Of a stretch of 42,383 bases of DNA, positions 22,571 to 31,358 are shown one piece after another; the first letter of the stretch is position 1; each line of letters opens with the position of its first letter. Under the pieces are notes generated by a model. That model ran no database searches, was not told where the DNA came from, and saw only the letters and a list, made by a program, of their open reading frames with translations. The position numbers were made by a program, and so were the translations under genes. Location of the stretch: NCBI GenBank assembly GCA_018646105.1, contig JABGVJ010000063.1, positions 1 through 42,383 of the forward strand, in the 5' to 3' direction. This DNA comes from a bacterium (GTDB lineage: Bacteria > Margulisbacteria > Marinamargulisbacteria > JABGVJ01).

Positions 22571-25500
22571 TCAGTACTTTTTCCTTGAGAACACTTTTAC
22601 TATATCCAAATGAATTAAATATAAACAAGGCAATAATAAAAGCGTTAAAAATGTTGCAAAGATTAATCCGTAAGCAATTGCCATCACAACCGGCACTAAT
22701 GATTTCACATCACCGCCAAGGCCATACACAGTTGGCATTAACGCAGCAACGGTGGTGAGGGTGGTTAAAATTACTGGCCTTAAACGTTGTTTGGCACCTG
22801 CGGCAATTATATGGTATAAAGTTTTTGTATCTAAATTAGTAGTTTTATTCCGAATACTGTTAATAAAATTAATCATTACTACACCATCATTAACTATGAT
22901 GCCTGATAAACCAATTAGGCCAATGATCCCCATAAAAGATAAAGGCATTTGATGTGCCTGAAATGCTAGTAGTCCACCAATAGTACCCATAGGAACAATA
23001 AATAAAATCAATAATGGTTGGGTTAAGGAATTAAATAATAATATAAGAATAAAATAAATTCCTATTAGAGCCATACCAAACACAATAGCTAAATCTCCTA
23101 ATGTATCTTTTGTTTCTTTAGCCTCGCCACCAAGTTTTAGATAAGTGCCAGGATAATTGGGACTAATTTTATTTTTAAAATACGTGTTAATTTGTTTGGT
23201 TGCTTTTGAAGCCGTAATCACGCCAGGATTAACACTGGCTGTAATAGTAATAATTTTATCACCGTTATAATGATTAATAATGCTTTTACCAAACCCGGGT
23301 ATAATTTTGGCTACTTCTTTTAATTTAATTAAACGGCCTGTTTTATTAGGTATTAATAGGTTTTCTAAAAATAATTCATCTCTGGAAAAATTATCTGCAA
23401 TTTTTACCCGGAAACCTAATTTATGGTTTGTCTGTTGAATTGAAGTTGCTTCCAGTCCTTCATACGCTATTCTCACCGTTTGAGCTACCTGAGCCACAGT
23501 TAAGCCAAGCTGGGCTAGTTTTTCATAATTAAATTTTATGGTTAGTTCTTCTTTTTTACCTTTCTGGTCATTATCTAAGTTTTTTATCCCCTTAATTGTA
23601 GATATAAAAGCGTCTAACTTTTTCTGAACTGCCAATGATTTATCAAAATTTTTATTAATAATTTTAATATCAATTGCCTCACCAGGTGCCGGCCCGATGA
23701 CTCGTTCTTTATAACCTATACGTTTAAAAGTATTTATCTTTTTAGGATTAATTTTTTTTCTTAAATCCTGAATAATTTGGGCTGCTGATCGATCCCGCTG
23801 GGTTTTAGGCACTAAATGAATTAAAAGCTGTGCCCAATTTTCATGTTCGCCCTTAGAATTAGATCTTTTTACAGTATGATGCCCTATATTCGTAATAATA
23901 GAAATACGTTCGGTAGGTGATATTAATTTTGTTAATTTGGTTTCAATTGCTTTTGTTAAAAACTCAGTCTTTTTCAAGGAAGTCCCATTAGGTGCTTCCA
24001 GATTAACAAAAATAGCATCAGCAGAATCATCCCATAGCAGCACAAAGTTTTTGATAGAATTTTGGGAAACAAATAAAGCCCCAATAAAAATAGCTATAAA
24101 ACCGATTATAACTATATATCTAAAACGTAATACCTTTAATAAAGTCTTTTCATACCAATCAGCAAAAGGTTTAAACCAATCTTTTTTAGCTTTTATAACT
24201 TGTTTTGTGTTTGATAAGTGATTAGGCAGCATAAAAATAGATTCTAGCAAGGAGGCAATAAGCGCAACACTAACAATTATCGGAAAAACCCAGATGAATT
24301 TCCCCATTATCCCTTTTACTGCCAGCATTGGCAAAAAAGCGATAATCGTTGTAATACTGGTAATACAAACTGGGGCAATGACTCTTTTCAAGCCTATAAG
24401 CGCAGCATCTATCGTATTATTTTTCCTTTCCTCAAAAATACTTTCGGAAATAACAATTGCATCATCAACGATCATGCCAAGCACCATAATAATTGCGCCA
24501 AGGGTCATGACATTAAGAGATAGCCCTGCTAAATACATATATATAAATACCATTAAAAGCGTAAGAGGAAGTCCAAATGCGGTCCAAAAAGCTGTTTTAA
24601 AGTCCAAAAAAATAACAAGAATGATTAAAACTAAAACAAACCCGATTAGAGCATTAGAAATAACTACGTGTAAAAGCGCTGAAATAGATTTTGATTTATC
24701 CTCTAATACATTTACTTTAAACTTTTCATTAAAACTTTCTTGGTTCTTATTTAAGAAAGCTTGAACATTTTTTACAGTATCTACAATATCCGCCTTTTCT
24801 TTTTTTACAATTTGAAAAACAACAGCAGGTTTTTTGTTTACCTTTACTAAAGTAGAACTTTTTTTAAAGCTTTTCTTTATTGATGCAATATCTTTAATAT
24901 AAACTCGTTTTTTTTCAAAGCTGGACCGTATAATAACATTTCCTACATCCAAGGGATCTTGAAATTGGCCAATAGTTACTATGGTTTGTTCTTTTTGCAA
25001 ACTTTGTAAACTACCTCCTGTGGAACGAATATTACGGTTTTGAATACTGGTTACCACATCATTTAACGATACATAATATTGCTGCATTTTTTTTGGATGA
25101 ACATTTATGTGGATTTCTTGTTCTCTATAGCCTGTCTTTCTAATTTCAGCTACACCTTTAATACGTAATAATTGTGATTCTAATTTATCAGCCAGTTTAT
25201 ACAAATCTGCTTCAGAAGTTTCTTTTTGATTGTTAGCACTGATACCAAGCGTAACAATAGGCATTAATTTAGGATTAGCATCTATAATTGTAATTTGCTC
25301 AACTTCTTTGGAGATATCTTTTAGGGCACTGGTATTAATATTGCGATAAATATCATCTTTTACGGCTTGTATATCTGAAGAGTCTGGATCGATAAAAACA
25401 TATAATGTTGCACCATTTTCAAGAGAGAGTGAAGTATATTCTTTAATCCCGTTAATTTGTTTTAGAGCTAATTCAATTGGAATTACAGCATTAATTTCTA

Positions 25501-25681
25501 CATCTGATGCACTAGCACCAGGATATAGGACCTTGATAAACATAGTTTGCATATCTGTGGGAGGGAACACATCCTGTTTGATTTTGGTAACGCTAAATAT
25601 ACCTACTAAAATAATTGTAAGTACCAGAATATTTACGATAAGCTTATGTTTTATAAAGGTATCTAATATTTTTGTAAACAT
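22571..25681 (-). CDS. RND-family efflux transporter (AcrB/MMPL superfamily)
   Basis: Inner-membrane proton-driven exporter. The 1036 residues show the two-fold RND plan: one N-terminal membrane helix, a large periplasmic domain, a helix bundle, then the same again. DVFPPTDMQTMFIKVLYPGAS is the usual opening. LGAIIMVLGMIVDDAIVISE carries the adjacent Asp pair of the proton relay in helix 4, and GLIGLSGIIVNDGVVMI is the second-half counterpart. These features suit the HAE-type (hydrophobic or amphiphilic substrates) more than heavy-metal CusA types, but substrate is not readable. The start is 7 bp after the tolC-like gene, and no membrane-fusion (adaptor) gene accompanies it. Confidence 0.93.
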   Translation of the reverse strand: MFTKILDTFIKHKLIVNILVLTIILVGIFSVTKIKQDVFPPTDMQTMFIKVLYPGASASDVEINAVIPIELALKQINGIKEYTSLSLENGATLYVFIDPDSSDIQAVKDDIYRNINTSALKDISKEVEQITIIDANPKLMPIVTLGISANNQKETSEADLYKLADKLESQLLRIKGVAEIRKTGYREQEIHINVHPKKMQQYYVSLNDVVTSIQNRNIRSTGGSLQSLQKEQTIVTIGQFQDPLDVGNVIIRSSFEKKRVYIKDIASIKKSFKKSSTLVKVNKKPAVVFQIVKKEKADIVDTVKNVQAFLNKNQESFNEKFKVNVLEDKSKSISALLHVVISNALIGFVLVLIILVIFLDFKTAFWTAFGLPLTLLMVFIYMYLAGLSLNVMTLGAIIMVLGMIVDDAIVISESIFEERKNNTIDAALIGLKRVIAPVCITSITTIIAFLPMLAVKGIMGKFIWVFPIIVSVALIASLLESIFMLPNHLSNTKQVIKAKKDWFKPFADWYEKTLLKVLRFRYIVIIGFIAIFIGALFVSQNSIKNFVLLWDDSADAIFVNLEAPNGTSLKKTEFLTKAIETKLTKLISPTERISIITNIGHHTVKRSNSKGEHENWAQLLIHLVPKTQRDRSAAQIIQDLRKKINPKKINTFKRIGYKERVIGPAPGEAIDIKIINKNFDKSLAVQKKLDAFISTIKGIKNLDNDQKGKKEELTIKFNYEKLAQLGLTVAQVAQTVRIAYEGLEATSIQQTNHKLGFRVKIADNFSRDELFLENLLIPNKTGRLIKLKEVAKIIPGFGKSIINHYNGDKIITITASVNPGVITASKATKQINTYFKNKISPNYPGTYLKLGGEAKETKDTLGDLAIVFGMALIGIYFILILLFNSLTQPLLILFIVPMGTIGGLLAFQAHQMPLSFMGIIGLIGLSGIIVNDGVVMINFINSIRNKTTNLDTKTLYHIIAAGAKQRLRPVILTTLTTVAALMPTVYGLGGDVKSLVPVVMAIAYGLIFATFLTLLLLPCLYLIHLDIVKVFSRKKY

Positions 25682-25688
25682 ATACTAA

Positions 25689-27065
25689 TTATTCCACTCC
25701 ACTAACAAGAGCTAAATCAAGATAATTAAAAATAATATTTAGTTTTAAATTTATAGTATTAATTTTTTCAGAAATAATGGCATTTTGAGTCTCAATTAAA
25801 AAAGAAAGGTTTAAGCGTGCTTTATCATATTTGCCTGCTTCTATTTTATACCGTTTATTCAAGTTTTTCAGATTTTTTTGAGATAGGATGAGTTGGTTTT
25901 GCTGTCCCTCTATATTGGCTATAATTTGATCTCTTTGAGATTGAAGCAAATTTGTATTTTGTAAAATATTTTGTTCTAAGAGTTTTGTGGAGATATCCAA
26001 CGCTTCTAAATCTGCTTTTTCTTTAGCTTTTTCTATGGGCATAGAAATAACAATTGCTGCTGAATAATCCAGGTCTTCGAAATTTCTTACTGATTGGTAA
26101 AAACTTTCATCTCTACCTTTAAGTGCAACTTGTAAATTCAAATCTGTTTTTGGTGTAAGCCTATTTTCTAATACTTTTTTATATTCATTAAAATATTGTT
26201 TTTGTAACTCATACACTTTAAAAGATGAATTATTTTTAATATTCATGGCAGATAAGTTTTTAGTATTAATCTTAGTTATTTGATCACGCATATCAGAATC
26301 ATTAGGAATTAATTTTAGATTATTTATATATGGCTTGATAGAAGCTAATAATTTATTTAAAGAAATTTGGTATTGTACAAGCTGATTTTGGTATTTTATG
26401 ATAAGGCTTTCTGTTTTTTCTACATCATCTAAATCAATTAAACCAGACTTATATTTAGCTTTGGCATTTTTTCGTAAGTTTTTAGCATTTATAATACTTT
26501 TTTTTAGCAAATTAATAGCGGTTTTAGTTTGAATCCATTGAAAATACAGTTTTTTATATTGATTCAAAATTTGGGTGTCAGATTCAAGTTGTTTCCATTT
26601 TTCTAGATCAAAATTGTTTTGGGCTGCGTATATAGCAAATTTATCCTGCATTCCACCTGAATTATAAAATAAGGGATAAGAATAGTTTATATATATTTGA
26701 GGAACTTTATAATCGCCAAAGAAAGAAGCTATTCCATATTGCAGGCTTGTACCGTTTTCAATATTTTTTTGTGTTATTTCAGCACCAACTCCAAATCCAT
26801 GAATATAATTTCTAGTTGTAGCAGTGTATTGATATTCCTGCATTAAGTTTGTATTAAAATTAAGCACTGGATCAGTGATAGATGATGCCTGTTTAATTTT
26901 ATTTTCGGCTAATTTGATAGATAGCTGAGTTTTTTGAATTTGAGGTAATTGATTTTTTATCTTTGATATAAATTCTTTATAAGAAATAGTATTTTGGGCA
27001 AATAAAAAATTGCTTTGAAGTAAAATAAATAATAATAATAATAATAATCTATTTTTTTTGTTCAT
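25689..27065 (-). CDS. TolC-family outer-membrane efflux protein
   Basis: Forms the outer-membrane and periplasmic tunnel for tripartite export. The 458 residues begin with a signal peptide (KKNRLLLLLLFILLQSNFLFA). Two similar long helical halves follow, rich in Asn, Gln and Lys, with YKSGLIDLDDVEKTE in the first and YDKARLNLSFLIETQNA in the second. These are the repeated TolC helical hairpin signatures. It is the first gene of the minus-strand run and is preceded by a promoter with the 14-bp operator found at two other loci. Confidence 0.9.
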   Translation of the reverse strand: MNKKNRLLLLLLFILLQSNFLFAQNTISYKEFISKIKNQLPQIQKTQLSIKLAENKIKQASSITDPVLNFNTNLMQEYQYTATTRNYIHGFGVGAEITQKNIENGTSLQYGIASFFGDYKVPQIYINYSYPLFYNSGGMQDKFAIYAAQNNFDLEKWKQLESDTQILNQYKKLYFQWIQTKTAINLLKKSIINAKNLRKNAKAKYKSGLIDLDDVEKTESLIIKYQNQLVQYQISLNKLLASIKPYINNLKLIPNDSDMRDQITKINTKNLSAMNIKNNSSFKVYELQKQYFNEYKKVLENRLTPKTDLNLQVALKGRDESFYQSVRNFEDLDYSAAIVISMPIEKAKEKADLEALDISTKLLEQNILQNTNLLQSQRDQIIANIEGQQNQLILSQKNLKNLNKRYKIEAGKYDKARLNLSFLIETQNAIISEKINTINLKLNIIFNYLDLALVSGVE

Positions 27066-27168
27066 TAATGTAATTATACTTTAATATCATCAATTCTTTT
27101 ATCACTATTTAAAAAAAACAAGGAATGCAATTTAAATAGGTTTTCATAATCAAATAAATCCTTTAATA

Positions 27169-27212
27169 TGTGTATATGCACAAATTATATCAGTATAATA
27201 ATGATTTTTTAA
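27169..27212 (-). promoter_or_regulatory. Promoter and operator (site a) of the tolC-RND-NicO operon
   Basis: On the minus strand the -10 box TATAAT (27184-27189) is followed after one base by TGTGCATATACACA (27169-27182). A weak -35 box TTAAAA (27207-27212) is at 17-bp spacing. The operator and its distance to the -10 box match the sites before trxB and the DUF5320 gene. A plus-strand TATAAT at 27194-27199 could drive the VOC gene from the same region, so both directions may be controlled. Confidence 0.62.
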
Positions 27213-27334
27213 GTTTATTTTTTAATTGGGATATCAAATATGTATAAAATAGCTAAAGTAATGATTAAGAAATCTGATATCCTAAAAGGAGGCTTAACTA
27301 AACTTGCTCAATTTTAAAACAAGGAAACTAGATT

Positions 27335-27715
27335 ATGCTACTAAATCACGTTGCCCTTAATATATTAAATCAAGAAGAATTTAAGAATTTTTATCAAAAC
27401 ATTCTTGGAATGAAGGAATCAAAATCGTTTATTTTAAACAAAAACCTTGCTAAAAATATTTTTAATATAGCTAAAGAAATCCCTGTCTTATTGTGTCAAA
27501 AAGATGAGTTATATTTAGAATTAGCGATAAATCCGGTTAAAAATGAGAAGCAAAGATTTTTTCACTTATGTATATCTGTAAACAACAGAGAAGCTTTATT
27601 AAAAAAAGCTAAAGAAAATAATTATGAAGCTATTCACATCAAAAGAGATAGCCCTGACTTAATTTTTATAAAAGATAAAAATGGGAATTGTTTTGAACTA
27701 AAAGAAAAAACTTAA
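27335..27715 (+). CDS. VOC superfamily (glyoxalase-like) protein
   Basis: The 126 residues have the paired beta-alpha-beta-beta-beta pattern of vicinal oxygen chelate proteins. HVALNILNQEEFKNFYQNILGMKES is the opening half. YLELAINP follows, then FHLCISVNNREALLKKAKENN and LIFIKDKNGNCFELKE, the typical closing strand with a metal-ligand Glu. The possible metal ligands His6, Glu, His and Glu are all present. Substrate unknown. AACAAGGAAACTAGATT precedes the ATG, giving a fair ribosome site. The gene faces the tolC operon divergently and is followed by the phosphatase-like gene, possibly in one transcript. Confidence 0.8.
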   Translation: MLLNHVALNILNQEEFKNFYQNILGMKESKSFILNKNLAKNIFNIAKEIPVLLCQKDELYLELAINPVKNEKQRFFHLCISVNNREALLKKAKENNYEAIHIKRDSPDLIFIKDKNGNCFELKEKT

Positions 27716-27788
27716 AAATGGCAAAAACAAAAAATTTTAATGATTATGCAGATAAATATAAAAAACTGCTTTAGCAAAAAAGATAGCC

Positions 27789-28685
27789 ATGAGTTATATT
27801 TTTATATTTATTGATGGTTTAGGTTTAGGAACAAATAATGTTCATAATCCATTTACTAAATTAAAACCTTTCTTTTTAGAGCACTATTTAGCTAATGCTT
27901 GGTTAGAACAAAAAGAAATTTACCAGAAGGATTTATGTTTTAAAGGAATAGATGCCCGGCTAGATGTGCAAGGCATACCACAAAGCGCTACAGGGCAGGT
28001 AAGTTTATTTACAGGCGTAAACGCAGCAAAAGTTCTAGGCTATCATCTTACTGCTTATCCTAAGGCTCCTTTAATTGAAGTTTTAAATCAAGCTTCTTTC
28101 TTAAAAAAAGCTAAAAAATTAGGGCGTTTTGTAACTTTTGCAAATCCATATACTAAAACTTATTTTGAAAATGTAAAACAAGGAAAAAGAAAACATACTG
28201 CTTCAACCCTAAGTGTTATATCAGCAAAATTACCTTTTAGAACCGTCAAAGATTTACTTAATCAGCAAGCTGTATCTTGGGATATAACTAATGAATTAAT
28301 CAAACAATATGCAGAAATAGATATTCCCATTTATAGTCCTCAAGAAGCAGGCCAAAATTTGGTTGGTTTAACTCAAAATTTCGATTTAGTTTTTTATGAA
28401 ACTTTTTTAACAGATTTATTAGGGCATCACAAAGATTATTATAATGTAGGATCATTCTTAAAAAAATTAGATCAATTCTTAAATTCTGTTTTAAAATATA
28501 AAAATAATAATACAACCGTAGTTCTTAGTAGTGACCATGGTAATGTAGAAGACCTATCAACAGGTAGACATACTCTTAATCCTGTACCTTTATTAGCTAT
28601 AGGTCCAGGGGCTAACTATTTTCATAAAACCAAGACTATTCTTGATGTTCCTATTTGTTTATTAAAAGCTCTTTCGACTATATAG
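27789..28685 (+). CDS. Alkaline-phosphatase superfamily metalloenzyme (iPGM/phosphopentomutase-like)
   Basis: The N-terminus FIFIDGLGLGTNN holds the first metal-binding Asp of the superfamily. SATGQVSLFTGVNA carries the Ser/Thr nucleophile position. VVLSSDHGNVEDLSTGRHTLNPVPLLAIGP is the C-terminal metal site (DHGN and later His) seen in cofactor-independent phosphoglycerate mutases and related metalloenzymes. With 298 residues it is far shorter than iPGM (about 510) and lacks room for the full transferase insert. It is therefore probably a hydrolase or a mutase of another substrate. It begins 73 bp after the VOC gene without a strong ribosome site. Confidence 0.8.
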   Translation: MSYIFIFIDGLGLGTNNVHNPFTKLKPFFLEHYLANAWLEQKEIYQKDLCFKGIDARLDVQGIPQSATGQVSLFTGVNAAKVLGYHLTAYPKAPLIEVLNQASFLKKAKKLGRFVTFANPYTKTYFENVKQGKRKHTASTLSVISAKLPFRTVKDLLNQQAVSWDITNELIKQYAEIDIPIYSPQEAGQNLVGLTQNFDLVFYETFLTDLLGHHKDYYNVGSFLKKLDQFLNSVLKYKNNNTTVVLSSDHGNVEDLSTGRHTLNPVPLLAIGPGANYFHKTKTILDVPICLLKALSTI

Positions 28686-28709
28686 AAAAGCTGCTTAACA
28701 AAGACAAAG

Positions 28710-28731
28710 ATATAGGAAAGCATTTTATCCT
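28710..28731. terminator. Possible bidirectional terminator between convergent genes
   Basis: ATAGGA (28710-28715) and TCCTAT (28726-28731) pair around an AT-rich loop, with A- and T-rich flanks, in the 53-bp gap between the convergent genes. Confidence 0.35.
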
Positions 28732-28738
28732 ATTCATT

Positions 28739-29083
28739 TTAAGCCTTAAATTTTTGTTCTAATATTTCAATTACCTGTTCTTTAGTCTGAATACTAGTAG
28801 TAGCAGCCACTACCTCTCCATTTTTAAAATACACAGTAAAAGGCAATCCTCTAAATGAGCTGCATTCTGGTATTTTTTTTATAAACATTGCTCCGGGAAT
28901 ATCAAAACTTTGAGCATGGAATTTTACATGCGAAAAAGATTTTTTTAATTCTTCCATAATTCCATAAACAGGAATACACATTGGCCCCATTCTTCCGCAA
29001 CAAATCATAACATTTTCATTTTCTGTTATAACCTTTTTAACATCTTCCTCTGTTTCAAGTTGTTTAATATTTGTATCTAACAT
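28739..29083 (-). CDS. Atypical thioredoxin-like protein lacking the first active-site Cys
   Basis: The 114 residues follow the thioredoxin fold. The active-site helix reads CCGRMGPMCIPV, so the position of the CGPC motif is GPMC (residues 33-36). The nucleophilic first Cys is Gly and only Cys36 remains. Two extra cysteines (28 and 29) lie one turn upstream and might substitute. The cis-Pro loop RGLPFTVYFKNGEVV is intact. The gene starts 3 bp after trxB with its own GGAG site and is surely co-expressed with it, so it is the likely substrate of that reductase. Electron flow through Cys28/29 and Cys36 is inference. Confidence 0.8.
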   Translation of the reverse strand: MLDTNIKQLETEEDVKKVITENENVMICCGRMGPMCIPVYGIMEELKKSFSHVKFHAQSFDIPGAMFIKKIPECSSFRGLPFTVYFKNGEVVAATTSIQTKEQVIEILEQKFKA

Positions 29084-29086
29084 TTT

Positions 29087-30004
29087 TCATTTCTCCTTTT
29101 GTAAATATTTTTCTAAATCTAGAGCCGCCATACAGCCTTGTCCAACTGCCACAGCAGCTTGTTTATAAACAGGATCACATACATCTCCACAAGCAAAAAT
29201 ACCTGACATTGATGTTCTAGTAGAACCTGGTTCAACTAAAATAAAGCCATTTTCATCAATTTTTACTAAATCTTTGAAAGCTTCTGTTTTTGGATCATGT
29301 CCAATAGCGACAAAAATTCCTTCGCAATTTAATTCTCGAACATCTTCAGTCTCAGTATTTTTCAAAATAACGCCTGCTACCGTATCCTTACCAAGTATTT
29401 TTTGAACTATCCAAGGGATTAGCCATTCTATTTTAGAATTGTTTTTTGCTTTTTCAATTTCAATGGCAGATGCTCGTAAATAATCTCGCCTATGCACAAT
29501 AGTAACTTTGTTAGCAAATTTAGTCAGCAACACTGCATCCTGCATTGCTTTATCTCCCCCTCCTATCACTAAAACATGCTTATCACAAAAAAATGAACCA
29601 TCACATACAGCACAGCCAGATATACCTCTGCCATAAAATTTTGGCTCGCTTGGAATTTGCAATCGTCTTGCCTGGGCACCTGTTGCTATAATTAGTGCTT
29701 TAGTTTCTATTTTTTCGCTACCCATATCCACTTCCAAAGCATTTTCTGTTTTTGTAACATTTTTTATTGCTTTTGCCTTAAATCTCACACCAAATCGTTC
29801 AGCTTGTTTTCTAAATCGTGTCATAAGTTCCTGCCCTGAAATTGGCTCAAAAAAACCAGGATAATTTGCTACTGCTTCAGATACAGTTAATTGTCCGCCA
29901 GGGATAAATCCGCTTAAAACTAATGGCTTTAATCCTGAACGAGCAGTATATATTGCAGCTGTTAAGCCTGCTGGCCCTGAGCCAGCTATGATTACATTTT
30001 CCAT
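29087..30004 (-). CDS. trxB: Thioredoxin reductase
   Basis: The flavoenzyme reduces thioredoxin with NAD(P)H. The 305 residues show the FAD-binding GSGPAGLTAAIYTARSG at the N-terminus. GGQLTVSEAVANYPGF follows, then the redox-active CAVC (Cys131, Cys134) in ISGCAVCDGSFF. The nucleotide-binding loop is VIGGGDKAMQDAV and the C-terminal FAD motif is GIFACGDVCD. HRRD in IVHRRDYLRAS would favour NADPH. It is transcribed from its own promoter carrying operator site b, with the atypical thioredoxin gene 3 bp downstream. Confidence 0.94.
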   Translation of the reverse strand: MENVIIAGSGPAGLTAAIYTARSGLKPLVLSGFIPGGQLTVSEAVANYPGFFEPISGQELMTRFRKQAERFGVRFKAKAIKNVTKTENALEVDMGSEKIETKALIIATGAQARRLQIPSEPKFYGRGISGCAVCDGSFFCDKHVLVIGGGDKAMQDAVLLTKFANKVTIVHRRDYLRASAIEIEKAKNNSKIEWLIPWIVQKILGKDTVAGVILKNTETEDVRELNCEGIFVAIGHDPKTEAFKDLVKIDENGFILVEPGSTRTSMSGIFACGDVCDPVYKQAAVAVGQGCMAALDLEKYLQKEK

Positions 30005-30023
30005 AAACTCAGCATTCCTTTAT

Positions 30024-30067
30024 TGTGTATATGCTCATTTTATAAACTATAGTTGTGTTTTGCATAA
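30024..30067 (-). promoter_or_regulatory. Promoter and operator (site b) of trxB
   Basis: On the minus strand the -10 box TATAAA (30039-30044) is followed after one base by TGAGCATATACACA (30024-30037). A weak -35 box TTATGC (30062-30067) sits at 17-bp spacing. The AAAGGAA ribosome site of trxB follows directly. The 14-mer differs from site a at a single position. Confidence 0.58.
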
Positions 30068-30087
30068 AATTTACGCCTAGTTTAATA

Positions 30088-30480
30088 TTATTTTGCTAAT
30101 AAATAATCTGCTACGGCTCGATAAAACGTACTTACTGCTAAAATTGAACAATGACGGTGGTTTTGAGGTAAATTAGTAACCTTTTCCATAACTTCACCTG
30201 CCGAAATTTTCAATGCTTCTTCGATGGATTTATTTTTTGCAAGATAAGCAGTTATAGCGCCGCAGGATTTTGTAGCATTACAGCCGTCTGTATAATATTT
30301 AATATCTGTAATTATATTATTTTCTATTACCAAATAAAATTCCATTGAATCTCCACAAGGGCCTTTTAACCAAGCTGCACTAGTGGGATCATTCATCCGG
30401 CCAAAATATTTAGTATCATTTGAAAGATTAATAACCTCTTGAGGACATTTTAAAGTTGCTAGTTTGTTTATTGTTTCCAT
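30088..30480 (-). CDS. NifU/IscU-like iron-sulfur scaffold protein
   Basis: The 130 residues match the NifU N-terminal / IscU scaffold domain. The three cluster-ligand cysteines are in their usual contexts: Cys42 in GPCGDSMEF, Cys67 in DGCNAT and Cys111 in RHCSILAV. It probably assembles or carries Fe-S clusters. It lacks the long family N-terminus and the Asp of some IscU proteins, so it may serve a specialised target such as the ferredoxin-bearing ATPases encoded upstream. It lies 18 bp after one of these, in the same direction. Confidence 0.85.
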   Translation of the reverse strand: METINKLATLKCPQEVINLSNDTKYFGRMNDPTSAAWLKGPCGDSMEFYLVIENNIITDIKYYTDGCNATKSCGAITAYLAKNKSIEEALKISAGEVMEKVTNLPQNHRHCSILAVSTFYRAVADYLLAK

Positions 30481-30498
30481 TGTTCTAATCCTTTAAAA

Positions 30499-31344
30499 TT
30501 ATTTTAAATCTTTCCAAATATTCTTGATTATATCCGTAGTTTTGCTAGTTGAATATTCTATCATTGTTTTGCCTTGTACCATGGCGTTTACCACGTTTTC
30601 ATCAAAAGGAATTTTCCCAATACAGAGAATATTATTATTTATACAGTAATTCTCTATTTTTTGAGTCATTTCCTTGTTTAAATCATATTTATTGATTACT
30701 AGCTTAACTGAAACTTTAAAATGTTTTGCGACCTCAATGACTCTTTTTGCGTCTACCAAGCCTGATAGAGTTGGCTCAGTAACAACTAACGCACAATCAA
30801 CTCCGGTAATACTGGCTATAACAGGACAACCAATCCCTGGAGGCCCATCAATAATAATTAAATCTTTATTTTGTATTTTAGCAATTTTTTGAGCTTTTTC
30901 TCTAACTAAGGAAACTAATTTACCTGAATTTTCTTCGCCTATCCCCAACTTTGCATGTATTAATATACCAAATCTTGTTGCCGAAACAAACCATTCGCCA
31001 GTTATGTTCTCCTTCATTTCTATTGCCCCAACTGGACAAGCAAAACTACAAAAAGCACAGCCTTCACAAGCAAGCGCATCAACTTCTCTATTCTTGATGG
31101 CATCATAGCGGCATAATTTTTTACATAGTCCGCATTTAATACATTTATCTTTATTTATAAAAGCTGTTTTGCCACTTTTAAAGATTCCTTTTTTTATAAC
31201 AGTTGGCTTTAATAATAAATGCATATCCGCGGCATCTACATCACAATCCGCAATTACTTTGTTTTCTGCTAAAGCCGCAAAAGCACCCGTAAGGATTGTT
31301 TTCCCTGTGCCGCCTTTACCACTAATAATGACTATTTGTTTCAT
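30499..31344 (-). CDS. MinD/Mrp-superfamily ATPase with inserted ferredoxin domain (second of pair)
   Basis: The deviant Walker A KGGTGKTILTG lies at the N-terminus. Two [4Fe-4S] motifs, CIKCGLCKKLC and CEGCAFCSFACP, are inserted near residues 65-105. The Walker B-like IIIDGPPGIGCPV and the switch ALVVTEPTLSGL follow. This COG1149 architecture is common in anaerobes, often as adjacent pairs beside NifX-like genes. A role in Fe-S or metal-cofactor assembly is suspected but not proven. The 281-residue length is typical. It lies 14 bp after the FAD reductase gene. Confidence 0.9.
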   Translation of the reverse strand: MKQIVIISGKGGTGKTILTGAFAALAENKVIADCDVDAADMHLLLKPTVIKKGIFKSGKTAFINKDKCIKCGLCKKLCRYDAIKNREVDALACEGCAFCSFACPVGAIEMKENITGEWFVSATRFGILIHAKLGIGEENSGKLVSLVREKAQKIAKIQNKDLIIIDGPPGIGCPVIASITGVDCALVVTEPTLSGLVDAKRVIEVAKHFKVSVKLVINKYDLNKEMTQKIENYCINNNILCIGKIPFDENVVNAMVQGKTMIEYSTSKTTDIIKNIWKDLK

Positions 31345-31358
31345 AATTTAATATCCTT

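Noticed and set aside
27169-27182. Reading the 14-bp operator as a CRP/FNR or Rex site
   Set aside because: Those sites have eight bases between TGTG and CACA; here there are six, in all three copies.
27240-27317. 25-codon reading frame in the VOC gene leader
   Set aside because: No Shine-Dalgarno sequence or recognisable product. It could be a leader peptide but the evidence is only an open frame.
27718-27774. 18-codon frame after the VOC gene, product resembling the first residues of some SAM methyltransferases (FNDYADKY)
   Set aside because: Too short to tell a decayed methyltransferase start from chance.
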